Positions 1 to 8,152 are shown, numbered from the stretch's first letter. The stretch is 64,000 bases of DNA from an uncultured Oscillospiraceae bacterium (GCA_934597255.1 CAKTQV010000006.1:1-64000), one strand, 5' to 3'. Notes: generated from the sequence alone by a model not told the origin. Numbers and translations are program-made.

Positions 1-255
1 GAGCTGGAAGCCCTCACCGAGCAGAGCCGGATGCTGCATCAGGAGTTCGCCTTCCATCAGGAAATGATCGAATCCTTTGCCAGCGCGGTGGATTCTGCCA
101 CGCTGGAGGAAAAACGCCGCCTGCTGCGCACCATCGTCAAAAAGGTGGTCTGGGACGGCAAAAATGCCTATGTTTACCTCTTTGCGGAGGATGGAGAGGC
201 GGATTTGCCCCCTGTTGAGCAACCTATGTATCCGTTGGGAGAGTATAGCGAATGA
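1..255 (+). CDS. Large serine recombinase, C-terminal end (partial)
   Basis: The frame is open from base 1 and ends at TGA 253-255; about 84 residues are visible. They form a coiled-coil-like stretch rich in Glu/Gln/Arg followed by a segment of the form EEKRRLLRTIVKKVVWDG and a short beta-rich end (AYVYLFAEDG). This is how large serine recombinases of the Pin/SpoIVCA type commonly end. The catalytic serine domain and zinc ribbon would lie left of the window. The stop codon overlaps the start of the sigK 3' half, which places this gene at the right edge of a sigK-interrupting element; by analogy with SpoIVCA it would excise that element in the mother cell. The family call rests on the C-terminus alone. 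Confidence 0.72.
   Translation, partial: ELEALTEQSRMLHQEFAFHQEMIESFASAVDSATLEEKRRLLRTIVKKVVWDGKNAYVYLFAEDGEADLPPVEQPMYPLGEYSE
251..255 (+). other. Putative skin-like recombination core AATGA (right att site)
   Basis: AATGA lies exactly where the recombinase frame ends (its TGA is the last three bases) and where homology to SigK begins (N-E-I-L-M). In Bacillus subtilis the skin element is excised by recombination between short AATGA repeats in the two halves of sigK. The matching left copy would be outside this window, so the site is inferred from identity and position. Confidence 0.6.
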
Positions 256-649
256 AATCCTCATGCACTTTCGCTCGCAGCGGAAAAGCGCGCAGGACGT
301 GTCGCTGTCCGACGCGCTGGATACGGACGGCGACGGAGGCGGCCTGTCGCTGATGGATACGCTGTCCGTTCCGGACGATATGCTTGATGAACTGGCACGG
401 CATGAGCAGCGGCTGATCCTGCGGCGGGCCGTACAGGCGGAGCTGGACGGGCGCGAGCAGGCGGTCATCACGATGCGCTACGGGCTGGACGGCGGTCCAC
501 CGCTGCCGCAGCGGGCCGTGGCCGAGACGCTGGGGATATCGCGCTCGTACATATCCCGCATTGAAAAACGGGCGCTGGAAAAGCTCAAACGCAGACTGGA
601 ACGGGAAAATACGCCGAACGAAACGCCGGATGACGCAAAAAACACTTGA
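251..649 (+). CDS. sigK: RNA polymerase sporulation sigma factor SigK, C-terminal half (interrupted gene)
   Basis: The reading frame gives a SigK C-terminus: N-E-I-L-M-H-F followed by an acidic linker, a region-4 core (REQAVITMRYGLDG) and a helix-turn-helix ending in GISRSYISRIEKRALEKLK. That last block matches SigK better than SigE. Regions 1-3 are missing: upstream of about residue 1 the frame runs into recombinase coding sequence read in another phase. Intact SigK continues leftward with the core-binding region, so this is the spoIIIC-like half of a split gene, to be joined in frame after excision at AATGA. No convincing independent start or ribosome site is visible; ATG 263 is the first in-frame candidate. 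The rimP promoter overlaps its stop codon. Confidence 0.85.
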   Translation, partial: NEILMHFRSQRKSAQDVSLSDALDTDGDGGGLSLMDTLSVPDDMLDELARHEQRLILRRAVQAELDGREQAVITMRYGLDGGPPLPQRAVAETLGISRSYISRIEKRALEKLKRRLERENTPNETPDDAKNT

Positions 650-674
650 TTTGCCAATATATATATGGTATAGT
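646..674 (+). promoter_or_regulatory. Sigma-A promoter of the rimP-nusA-infB operon
   Basis: TTGATT (646-651) and TATAGT (669-674) are separated by 17 bp. The -35 hexamer overlaps the sigK stop codon. Transcription would start near 681, giving a leader of about 80 nt before rimP that contains the hairpin at 701-726. Confidence 0.7.
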
Positions 675-700
675 AACTACCAGCGAGTATCCTTTTTCCT

Positions 701-726
701 GAGTGGGCTGACATCCCACTCTTTTT
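701..726 (+). terminator. Leader terminator/attenuator hairpin before rimP
   Basis: GAGTGGG (701-707) and CCCACTC (715-721) form a perfect 7-bp stem with a 7-nt loop, followed by T5. It sits between the operon promoter and rimP, so it would stop transcripts of the whole operon unless read through. In B. subtilis the nusA operon is reported to be autoregulated by NusA-stimulated termination in its leader; the same role here is inference. Confidence 0.7.
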
Positions 727-763
727 AATGACGAAAAATGAGATGTCAGAAAATGGGAAGCCT

Positions 764-1207
764 ATGGGAAAGATCGAAAAGACAGTAAGCGATATGGCGC
801 GGCCCGTCGCAGAAGCGAACGGACTGGAGCTGTGGGATGTGGAATATGTCATGGAGGGCGGACAGCACTATCTGCGCGTGTTCCTGGACAGCCCGGAGGG
901 CGTGACGATCGACCAGTGCGAAACCGTTTCGCGGCTGCTCGACCCCATGCTGGACGAGGCCGATCCCATTCCGGACAGCTATATTTTCGAGGTCGGCTCC
1001 GCCGGGCTGGAGCGTCAGCTCAAGCGCCCGGGCGACTTTGAGCGCTTTCTGGGGGAAAAGGTGGAAGTGAAGCTTTACAGCGCCGTGGACGGGGCGAAAT
1101 CCTGGGTCGGCACGCTGGAGGGATACGACGGCGGCGACGTCACGGTGGACGGCCGCCGCTTTGAAAAGAAAACGATCGCCAGCGTGAGGCTGCGCGCGGA
1201 TTTTTGA
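764..1207 (+). CDS. rimP: Ribosome maturation factor RimP
   Basis: RimP assists 30S subunit maturation in the cytoplasm. The protein (147 aa from this start) shows the family pattern: LELWDVEYVMEGGQHYLRVF at the N-terminal domain, then DSYIFEVGSAGLERQLK, and a C-terminal SH3-like domain ending in VRLRADF. I chose ATG 764 because RimP homologues begin close to K-x-E-K; ATGs at 728 and 743 are in frame, and no start has a strong Shine-Dalgarno sequence (GGGAAG at 755-760 is very close to 764). It is the first gene of the operon and nusA follows after 13 nt. Confidence 0.92.
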   Translation: MGKIEKTVSDMARPVAEANGLELWDVEYVMEGGQHYLRVFLDSPEGVTIDQCETVSRLLDPMLDEADPIPDSYIFEVGSAGLERQLKRPGDFERFLGEKVEVKLYSAVDGAKSWVGTLEGYDGGDVTVDGRRFEKKTIASVRLRADF

Positions 1208-1220
1208 CGGAGGAATACAC

Positions 1221-2273
1221 ATGAACGCAGAGTTTTTCAGCGCCATTGAGGATATTGAGCGGGAAAAGGGGATCCCCCGCGAGTACATGTATGATAAGAT
1301 CAACCAGGCCATGCTGGCGGCGTTCCGCAAGGACAATCCCGACGCGGCGGACAACGTGGTCGTGGAGCTGGATGAGGAAAAGAAGAAGATCGACATGTAT
1401 GTGGTGACCGACGTGGTCGAGGAGGTCGAAAATCCCGCCGTGCAGATGACGCTTGAGCAGGCGCAGAAGATATCCAAGCGCGCCAAACTCGGCGGCCAGA
1501 TCAAGGTCCCCGTCGATACGCGCGACTTCGGACGCATCGCGGCGCAGGCGGCCAAGCAGGTCATCATCCAGGGCATCCGCGAGGCGGAACGCGGCATGAT
1601 CTATGACGAGTTCACCTCCAAGGAGCACGAGATACTCACCGGCGTCGTCAACCGCATCGACCCGCGCACGGGCAGCATATCCATCAAGATCAGCTCCAAC
1701 TCCGAGTTCACCGACGCGGTGCTCACCCAGAACGAGCAGATCCGCGGCGAGGAGCTGGTGGAGGGCGACCGCGTGCGCGTGTACGTTGTGGAGGTGCGCC
1801 GTTCCACCCGCGGGCCGCAGGTCCTCATTTCCCGCACGCATCCCGGCCTTGTCAAGCGCCTGTTCGAGCTGGAGGTCCCCGAGATCGCGGACGGCACGGT
1901 GGAGATCAAGTCCATTGCCCGCGAGGCGGGCAGCCGCACGAAGATGGCGGTCTGGAGCGTCGAGCCGGACGTCGATCCCATCGGCGCGTGCGTCGGGCCG
2001 CGCGGCGGCCGCGTCGCCAGCATCGTGGAGGAGCTGGGCGGCGAAAAGATCGACATCATCAAATACAGCGAATCGCCTGAGGAATACATCGCCGCGGCGC
2101 TCGCCCCGTCTGAGGTCACGGAGGTGATCCTCGGCGAGGACGGCAAGAGCTGCCGCGTGATCGTGCCGGACAACCAGCTCTCTCTCGCCATCGGCAAGGA
2201 AGGGCAGAACGCGCGTCTGGCCGCGAAGCTGACGGGCTTCAAGATAGACATCAAGCCCGAAAGCGAGGGCTGA
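1221..2273 (+). CDS. nusA: Transcription termination/antitermination factor NusA
   Basis: NusA binds RNA polymerase and modulates pausing, intrinsic termination and antitermination. The 350-aa product has an N-terminal polymerase-binding domain (about 1-125), an S1 domain (about 135-200) and two KH domains (about 230-345; VGPRGGRVASIVEELGGEKI in KH1 and AIGKEGQNARLAAKLTGFKI in KH2). It lacks the acidic repeats of the E. coli protein, which is normal in Firmicutes. Ribosome site GGAGG lies 8 nt before ATG. Its position directly after rimP and before rnpM is the standard Firmicutes order, and the leader hairpin at 701-726 could be its feedback target. Confidence 0.97.
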   Translation: MNAEFFSAIEDIEREKGIPREYMYDKINQAMLAAFRKDNPDAADNVVVELDEEKKKIDMYVVTDVVEEVENPAVQMTLEQAQKISKRAKLGGQIKVPVDTRDFGRIAAQAAKQVIIQGIREAERGMIYDEFTSKEHEILTGVVNRIDPRTGSISIKISSNSEFTDAVLTQNEQIRGEELVEGDRVRVYVVEVRRSTRGPQVLISRTHPGLVKRLFELEVPEIADGTVEIKSIAREAGSRTKMAVWSVEPDVDPIGACVGPRGGRVASIVEELGGEKIDIIKYSESPEEYIAAALAPSEVTEVILGEDGKSCRVIVPDNQLSLAIGKEGQNARLAAKLTGFKIDIKPESEG

Positions 2274-2276
2274 CCC

Positions 2277-2531
2277 ATGGCGGGCATCCCGCAGCGCATG
2301 TGCGCGGCCTGCCGCACCCGCGGCGGCAAGGAGGATTTTTTCCGCGTTGTGAAAACGGAGCAGGGAGCCGTTCTTGACGAGAAGCAGAAGCTGCCCGGCC
2401 GCGGCGCGTATCTGTGCCGCAGCGCCGAATGCCTGAAAAAGGCGCGGCGCGGAAAGGTGCTGACGCGCGCGCTGGGGATCCCGGTGGACGACGGCTTTTA
2501 CGAGCGACTGGAGGAAAAGCTGGATGGATAA
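2277..2531 (+). CDS. rnpM: YlxR/DUF448 family RNA-binding protein (RnpM)
   Basis: An 84-aa basic protein with the DUF448 signature: R-M-C-A-A-C-R near the N-terminus and PGRGAYLC in the middle. YlxR has been described as a modulator of RNase P (RnpM) in B. subtilis, binding the RNase P RNA. The gene starts 3 nt after nusA and overlaps the next gene by 8 nt, so the three are almost certainly co-translated. Confidence 0.9.
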   Translation: MAGIPQRMCAACRTRGGKEDFFRVVKTEQGAVLDEKQKLPGRGAYLCRSAECLKKARRGKVLTRALGIPVDDGFYERLEEKLDG

Positions 2532-2850
2532 GGCTTTGGGCTATCTGTCGCTTTCCGCCAAGGCCGGAAAGCTGGTCTGCGGCGCGGACAACTGCGTTGA
2601 GGCGCTGAAACGGGGGAAGGCGCGGCTGCTGATCCTGGCGGCGGACGCTTCGCCCAACGCCTGCCGGAGAGCGGACGGGATGCTGTTCGGACGAAAGGTG
2701 CCGCTTTTCCGGGGCGGCTATACAAAATATGAGCTGGCAGCCGCGGCCGGGGCAAACGGCCCCGTGGCCATGGCCGCCATGTGTGACGAAGGGCTCGCGG
2801 CCGCTTTTGCCAGGAGTGCGCAGCTCAACAAGCAGCATGAGGAGGAATGA
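2524..2850 (+). CDS. ylxQ: L7Ae/L30e/S12e/Gadd45-family ribosomal protein (YlxQ)
   Basis: A 108-aa protein of the L7Ae-like fold, with KAGKLVCGADNCVEALKRGK early and a lysine/glycine pattern typical of kink-turn RNA binders. YlxQ family members sit between ylxR and infB in most Firmicutes. The gene overlaps rnpM by 8 nt. The C-terminus is short and ends in a charged stretch. The RNA target is not evident from the sequence. Confidence 0.88.
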   Translation: MDKALGYLSLSAKAGKLVCGADNCVEALKRGKARLLILAADASPNACRRADGMLFGRKVPLFRGGYTKYELAAAAGANGPVAMAAMCDEGLAAAFARSAQLNKQHEEE

Positions 2851-2852
2851 AT

Positions 2853-5198
2853 ATGGCAAGTCTGATCAAATACCGCGTACATGAGGTGGCGAAGGATTTC
2901 AACACCACCTCCAAGGAGATCACGGAGATACTGACCGAATATGCCACCACGCCGAAGAACCATATGCAGGTGCTGGAGGATGAGGAGCTTGCCATCATCT
3001 TTGATTATCTGACCCAGCATAATCAGATCGGGAGCATCGCCGAGGTGTTCAACGACACGGCGCCCGCCCCCGCGCCGGCCGCCGCGAAAAAGGAGGAGCC
3101 GGCGAAGAATGCCGCCGCGCCGAAGCAGGCCGCGCCGGCGCCGGCCGCTGCCCCCGCCGCCGCGCATGCACAGAAGGCGGAGAAGCCCGACAAGCCGCAT
3201 ACGCCCCGGCAGGTGCCGGAAAAGCGCGTCATCGACACGCGCAGCAGCAGCGCGGCCAATCTGTCGAAGTACGACGAGCGCTTTGATAACATGGCCGGCG
3301 AAAAGGCGCAGAAGATGAACCGCGGCAAGCAGAAGATCGGCGGCCGCAACAAGCAGCGCCAGCCCTCTGCCGCCGCCAGCGCCAAGCGCCGCCAGGAAGA
3401 GCGCGACAAGATGCAGCGCCTGCAGTTTGAGATCGCCAAGAAGGCGCCGACCAAGGTGCAGATCCCGGACGAGATCTCCGTGGGTGAGCTTGCCAGCCGG
3501 ATGAAGAAGACCGGCGCGGAGGTCGTGCGCAAGCTTGTCAAGATGGGCGTCATGGCGTCGCTGTCGGATGTGATCGACTACGACACCGCCGCGCTCGTTG
3601 CCATGGAGTTCAACTGCCGCATCGAGCATGAGGAGCAGATCACCATGGAGGAGCGCCTGATCGACGATCACGAGGACAGCGCCGACGAGCTGCAGCCCCG
3701 CGCGCCGGTCGTGGTCGTTATGGGCCATGTTGACCACGGCAAGACCTCGCTTCTCGACTATATCCGCAACACGTCCGTCGCCTCCGGCGAGGCCGGCGGC
3801 ATCACGCAGGCCATCGGCGCCTATACCATCGAGATCGACGGCAATCCCGTCACCTTCCTGGATACGCCGGGCCATGAGGCGTTCACCTCCATGCGCGCCC
3901 GCGGCGCGATGGTGACCGATATCGCCATTCTGGTCGTTGCGGCCGACGACGGCATCATGCCGCAGACCATCGAATCCATCAACCACGCCAAGGCGGCCGG
4001 CATCCCGGTCGTCGTGGCCATCAACAAAATGGACGTTGTGGGCGCCAACCCCGAGCGCATCAAGCAGCAGCTGACGGAGTACGATCTGGTCAGCGAGGAA
4101 TGGGGCGGAGAGACCATCATCTGCCCGATCTCCGCCAAGACCGGCTACGGCATCAAGGAGCTGCTGGAAAATCTCGTGCTGCAGGCCGAGATCCTTGAGC
4201 TGAAGGCCAATCCCAACCGCGCCGCGAAGGGCTCCGTCATCGAAGCCCGGCTCGACAAGGGCCGCGGCCCGATCATGACCGTTCTTGTCCAGAACGGAAC
4301 GCTGCATCAGGGCGACGTGATCATCGCCGGCACGGCCGTCGGCCGCGTGCGCACGATGGTCAACGACAAGGGCCAGCGCGTCACGGAGGCCGGGCCCTCC
4401 GTGCCGGTCGAGATCGCCGGCATGAGCGAGGTGCCGAACGCCGGCGACGCGTTCAACGCCGTATCCGACGAGCGCATGGCGCGCGAGCTGGTGGAGGAGC
4501 GCAAGGAGCAGGCCAAGAAGCTGGCCAGCGCCGGCGCGCCGAAGAAGGTCAGTCTCGACGACCTGTTCTCCCGCATCCAGCAGGGCGAAATGAAGACGCT
4601 CAACATCATCGTCAAGGCCGACGTCAAGGGCAGCGCCGAGGCGGTCAAGGCGTCGCTTGAGAAGATATCCAACGAGGAAGTCCGCGTGGCCGTCATTCAT
4701 TCCGGCGTCGGCGCCATCAACGAATCGGACGTCATGCTTGCGGCGACCTCCAACGCCATCATCGTCGGCTTCAACGTCCGTCCGGACGCCGCCGCGCGCG
4801 ATTCCATCACGCGCAACGAGGTGGATGTGCGTCTGTACCGCGTCATCTATGACTGCATCAACGAGATCACCGACGCCATGAAGGGTATGCTTGCGCCGAA
4901 GTTCCGCGAGGTCGTCATCGGCCATGCCGAGGTGCGTCAGCTCTACAAGGTCTCCAAGGTCGGAACGGTGCTGGGCTGCTATGTGCTCGACGGCAAGATC
5001 CAGCGCAACTGCAAGGTGCGCGTGCTGCGCGACAACGTGGTCGTTTACGAGGGCGATCTCGCCTCGCTGCGCCGCTTCAAGGACGATGTGAAGGAAGTCG
5101 CGTCCGGCTATGAATGCGGTATGCAGGTGGAGAAGTTCAACGACGAAAAAGAGGGCGACGTGATCGAGTGCTACGTCATGGAGCAGATCCATGAGTAA
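2853..5198 (+). CDS. infB: Translation initiation factor IF-2
   Basis: A GTPase that positions initiator tRNA on the 30S subunit. The 781-aa protein has an N-terminal IF2_N helix (1-50), an Ala/Pro/Lys-rich low-complexity linker (about 70-115), a basic region, a second IF2_N-like domain (about 205-260), and the G domain with GHVDHGKT (about residue 290), DTPGHEAF, NKMD and SAKT, followed by two beta-barrel domains and the IF2 C2 domain. ATG 2853 is preferred over ATG 2847 because the GAGGAGG site then has a normal 8-nt spacing. The start lies 2 nt past the ylxQ stop codon. Confidence 0.98.
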   Translation: MASLIKYRVHEVAKDFNTTSKEITEILTEYATTPKNHMQVLEDEELAIIFDYLTQHNQIGSIAEVFNDTAPAPAPAAAKKEEPAKNAAAPKQAAPAPAAAPAAAHAQKAEKPDKPHTPRQVPEKRVIDTRSSSAANLSKYDERFDNMAGEKAQKMNRGKQKIGGRNKQRQPSAAASAKRRQEERDKMQRLQFEIAKKAPTKVQIPDEISVGELASRMKKTGAEVVRKLVKMGVMASLSDVIDYDTAALVAMEFNCRIEHEEQITMEERLIDDHEDSADELQPRAPVVVVMGHVDHGKTSLLDYIRNTSVASGEAGGITQAIGAYTIEIDGNPVTFLDTPGHEAFTSMRARGAMVTDIAILVVAADDGIMPQTIESINHAKAAGIPVVVAINKMDVVGANPERIKQQLTEYDLVSEEWGGETIICPISAKTGYGIKELLENLVLQAEILELKANPNRAAKGSVIEARLDKGRGPIMTVLVQNGTLHQGDVIIAGTAVGRVRTMVNDKGQRVTEAGPSVPVEIAGMSEVPNAGDAFNAVSDERMARELVEERKEQAKKLASAGAPKKVSLDDLFSRIQQGEMKTLNIIVKADVKGSAEAVKASLEKISNEEVRVAVIHSGVGAINESDVMLAATSNAIIVGFNVRPDAAARDSITRNEVDVRLYRVIYDCINEITDAMKGMLAPKFREVVIGHAEVRQLYKVSKVGTVLGCYVLDGKIQRNCKVRVLRDNVVVYEGDLASLRRFKDDVKEVASGYECGMQVEKFNDEKEGDVIECYVMEQIHE

Positions 5199-5556
5199 TT
5201 TCCGCATCGACCGGACGAACGACGACATCCGCCGCGTTATCTCCGAAAAGCTGCGCGAGGTCAAGGACCCGCGCGTGCATCAGGGGCTTGTGAGCGTCCT
5301 GCGCGCCGACACGACCAGAGACCTGCGCTACTGCAAGGTGTATCTGAGCGTGCTCGGCGAGTACGACGCGAAGGAAATGAAAAAGGGGCTGAAATCGGCC
5401 TCCGGCTGGCTGCGCCGCGAGCTGGGCAGCTCGCTGTCCCTGCGCGCGACGCCGGAGCTGGTGTTCGAGCTGGACGATTCTATCGAGCACGGCGCCCACA
5501 TCAACGAGCTGATCGAAAAGCTCGAGATAAAGCATGACGACAACGATGAATATTAA
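5191..5556 (+). CDS. rbfA: 30S ribosome-binding factor RbfA
   Basis: RbfA is a KH-like cold-shock factor needed for processing of the 5' end of 16S rRNA. The 121-aa product shows RTNDDIRRVISEKLREVKDPRV at the start and LRATPELVFELDDSIEHGAHI near the end, both diagnostic. It overlaps the end of infB by 8 nt and is itself overlapped by nrnA, continuing the tightly coupled operon. Confidence 0.96.
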   Translation: MSNFRIDRTNDDIRRVISEKLREVKDPRVHQGLVSVLRADTTRDLRYCKVYLSVLGEYDAKEMKKGLKSASGWLRRELGSSLSLRATPELVFELDDSIEHGAHINELIEKLEIKHDDNDEY

Positions 5557-6481
5557 CGACTGCATCGATTATCTCAAAGCGCATGACGGATATCTGATCG
5601 TGACGCATATCCGTCCCGACGGCGACACGCTTGGCTGTGCCGCCGCGCTTTGTCATACGCTTCGCCGGATGGGCAAAACGGCGTATATTCTCAAAAACCC
5701 GGAGCTGATGCGCAGCTACGAGGGGTGGATCGCACCGTTTCACGCGCCGGAGGATTTCGAGGCGGAAACGGTCGTGGCGGTGGATATGGCGGCGGAGAGC
5801 GTGTTTCCGATCGGTTTTGACCGGCACGTCGATCTGTGCATCGACCATCACGCCACGAACAGCGGCTATGCCGATCATGTCTGCTGCGAGCCGGAGGACG
5901 CGGCCTGCGGCGAGCTTGTTCTCAAGCTTGTCAAGGGTCTGGCCGGCGGGCTCGACCGGGAGACGGCGGATTATCTTTACATCGCCGTTTCGACCGATAC
6001 GGGCTGCTTCGTCTATGCCAACACGACGGCGGACACGCACCGTGCGGCGGCGGAGCTGATCGAGGCGGGCGCGGACATGAAGAGCCTGAACGTCAAGCTG
6101 TTCCGCACGTTCAGCTATTCGCGCGTGCTGCTGGAGAGCATGATATACGGCGGCCTGCGCCGCTATCATAACGGCGAGATCAACGTCGCCACGGTGACGC
6201 TCGATATGATGGAAAAGGCCGGTGCGACCGAGGACGACTGCGACGATCTGGCCTCGCTTGCCGGGCGGGTCGAGGGCAACCGCGTCAGCTGCACCATCCG
6301 CCAGATGGGGCCGAGCGAGTGCAAGATCAGTCTGCGGAGCGGCGAATTTTTCGATTCAGCCGCCGTCTGCGCGCTGCACGGCGGCGGCGGCCACCGCATG
6401 GCCGCCGGCTGCACGGTGCTTGAAACGCCGGAGCGCGCGCGGGAGATACTCGTCCGCGAGATCGAGGAGGCCATGGGATGA
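5534..6481 (+). CDS. nrnA: DHH-DHHA1 phosphoesterase, NrnA-type oligoribonuclease/pAp phosphatase
   Basis: NrnA degrades short oligoribonucleotides (and in many species pAp). The 315-aa protein has an N-terminal DHH domain with THIRPDGD and IDHHATN (about residue 103) as metal ligands, and a DHHA1 domain with the glycine-rich GGGGHRMAAG motif near residue 285. Its place between rbfA and truB is standard in Firmicutes. It overlaps rbfA by 23 nt; ATG 5546 is an alternative start. The stop overlaps truB by 4 nt. Confidence 0.92.
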   Translation: MTTTMNINDCIDYLKAHDGYLIVTHIRPDGDTLGCAAALCHTLRRMGKTAYILKNPELMRSYEGWIAPFHAPEDFEAETVVAVDMAAESVFPIGFDRHVDLCIDHHATNSGYADHVCCEPEDAACGELVLKLVKGLAGGLDRETADYLYIAVSTDTGCFVYANTTADTHRAAAELIEAGADMKSLNVKLFRTFSYSRVLLESMIYGGLRRYHNGEINVATVTLDMMEKAGATEDDCDDLASLAGRVEGNRVSCTIRQMGPSECKISLRSGEFFDSAAVCALHGGGGHRMAAGCTVLETPERAREILVREIEEAMG

Positions 6482-7167
6482 CGGGCATCCTGCTGGTCGA
6501 TAAGCCGGCGGAGTGGACGAGCATGGACGTGTGCGCCCATCTGCGCGGCGTGCTGCACGAAAAGCACGTCGGCCACACCGGCACGCTCGACCCGAACGCG
6601 ACGGGGCTGCTGGTGGTGCTGGCGGGCCGGCCGGCCACGCGGCTGGCGCCGCTTCTGGAGGCGGACAGCAAGGAGTATATCGCCTCGTTTCGCCCCGGCC
6701 TTGTCACAGACACGCAGGACGTGTGGGGAACGGTGCTCCGCAGCGGGGCGGCCGCGCCGTCCGCCGCGGAGATGGAGACGGCGCTCGCGCGCTTTCGCGG
6801 CGCGATCGAGCAGATACCGCCCATGTATTCGGCCATCAAGCTGCGCGGCCAGAAGCTTTATCAGATCGCCCGCCGCGGCGGGACGGTCGAACGAAAGCCG
6901 CGCCCGGTCACCATCGAGACGCTGGAGATCGCCGGCCGCGACGGAGACGACTGGGTGCTGCGCATCCGCTGCTCCAAGGGGACGTATGTCCGCACGCTCT
7001 GCGCCGACATCGGCGAGGCGCTTGGCTGCGGCGGCTGCATGAGCGCGCTGCGCCGGACGGCGGCGGGACGCTTTTCCGTCGCGGACGCGCACACGCTGGA
7101 GCAGATCCGTCCCGAGCCGGAAAAATACCTGCTTCCCATGCAGCTTGTAACAGGGGAAAACGTATGA
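6478..7167 (+). CDS. truB: tRNA pseudouridine-55 synthase TruB
   Basis: TruB converts U55 in the T-loop of tRNAs to pseudouridine. Catalytic motif GHTGTLDPNATG is present with the nucleophile Asp near residue 38, and later motifs (YSAIKLRGQKLY; CSKGTYVRTL) are intact. At 229 aa it is shorter than the usual 290-310 aa: the catalytic domain is complete but the C-terminal PUA-like part is missing. The frame ends cleanly and overlaps ribF by 4 nt, so this seems a native short form rather than a truncation. Confidence 0.94.
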   Translation: MTGILLVDKPAEWTSMDVCAHLRGVLHEKHVGHTGTLDPNATGLLVVLAGRPATRLAPLLEADSKEYIASFRPGLVTDTQDVWGTVLRSGAAAPSAAEMETALARFRGAIEQIPPMYSAIKLRGQKLYQIARRGGTVERKPRPVTIETLEIAGRDGDDWVLRIRCSKGTYVRTLCADIGEALGCGGCMSALRRTAAGRFSVADAHTLEQIRPEPEKYLLPMQLVTGENV

Positions 7168-8054
7168 AAAGAGTGATCGCGCTCGGCTTTTTTGACGGCG
7201 TGCATCTGGGCCATCAGGCGCTGATGAAAAAAACAAGGGAACGCGCCGCCGAGCTGGGCGCCGTGCCCTCGGTCATATCCTTTGACCAGCATCCGGACAC
7301 GCTCGTCCGGGGCGAGCCGGTGCCGCTCATCAACTCTGTCGCCGGGCGCAAGGAGTTGATCTCGCGCATCGGCGGCATCGACGACATCATCATGATCCAC
7401 TTCGACGAGCGCTTCATGCACACGCCGTGGCAGGAATTCCTCCGCATCGTGAAGGAAGAGCTCGGTGCGGTGCATCTGGTGATCGGCTACGACTTCTGCT
7501 GCGGCTGGCGCGGCGAGGGAACGGCCGAACGCATCGCGCGCTGGTGCGCGGAAAACGGGCTTGGCTGCGACGCGGTCGGGAAGGTCGTGCTCGACGGCGT
7601 AACGGTCAGCTCCACATATATCCGCTCGCTGGTCGCCGGCGGCGAAATGGAAAAGGCCGACCGCTATCTCGGCCATCCGCACGTTCTGATCGACACGGTG
7701 GGCTACGGCTACCGCATCGGCCGCCAGATCGGCGCGCCGACCATCAATACCCGCATCCCGGAGGGCGTCATCGTTCCGCGCCACGGCGTGTACGCCACGC
7801 GCGTGTGGCTGCCGGACGGCGCGCGTGCCGCCGTGACGAACATCGGCGTCCGGCCGACGTTCGGCGAGGGGAACGGGCTGACGGTCGAATCGAACATTCT
7901 GGATTTTTCCGGCGACCTGTACGGCGCGCAGATACGGCTGGAGTTTTTCGCCTTCCTGCGCGACGAGCGGCGCTTTGAAAGCCCGGAGGCGCTGCGCGAG
8001 GCGATCGAAAAGAATATCGAACAGACGCGCCGGTATTTCCGGACACACTCCTGA
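7164..8054 (+). CDS. ribF: Bifunctional riboflavin kinase/FAD synthetase RibF
   Basis: RibF makes FMN from riboflavin and FAD from FMN. The start ATG overlaps the truB stop, with GGGGA upstream. The N-terminal adenylyltransferase domain shows GFFDGVHLGHQAL (residues 8-20) and the SSTYIRSLV motif near residue 155; the C-terminal kinase domain carries GAPTINTRIPEG and HGVYATRVWL. About 296 aa, the normal length. It is the last gene of the rimP operon and is followed by a hairpin shared with the convergent desulfurase gene. Confidence 0.96.
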   Translation: MKRVIALGFFDGVHLGHQALMKKTRERAAELGAVPSVISFDQHPDTLVRGEPVPLINSVAGRKELISRIGGIDDIIMIHFDERFMHTPWQEFLRIVKEELGAVHLVIGYDFCCGWRGEGTAERIARWCAENGLGCDAVGKVVLDGVTVSSTYIRSLVAGGEMEKADRYLGHPHVLIDTVGYGYRIGRQIGAPTINTRIPEGVIVPRHGVYATRVWLPDGARAAVTNIGVRPTFGEGNGLTVESNILDFSGDLYGAQIRLEFFAFLRDERRFESPEALREAIEKNIEQTRRYFRTHS

Positions 8055-8087
8055 AAAAACATCCCGCCCGGCAAATACCGGACGGGA
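8055..8087. terminator. Shared terminator between ribF and the cysteine desulfurase gene
   Basis: TCCCGCCCGG (8062-8071) pairs with CCGGACGGGA (8078-8087), with one mismatch. On the minus strand it is followed by a T-rich tract (complement of A6 at 8054-8059), a good intrinsic terminator for the leftward gene; on the plus strand the T content is weaker. Confidence 0.7.
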
Positions 8088-8152
8088 CGTCTGCATTTTC
8101 AGGCTTGTTTTCAGCGGCGGTTTGCGCTATTGTTTTTAAGACGGCGCCCGCG

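Noticed and set aside
77..250. Extension of the SigK frame leftward to ATG 77
   Set aside because: This part is recombinase coding sequence in another phase; its residues do not resemble SigK.
2718..5264. Very long open frame on the minus strand across infB (848 codons)
   Set aside because: It lies opposite infB, follows its codon phase, is His/Asp/Leu/Arg rich without domains, and has no ribosome site; it is a GC-bias shadow.
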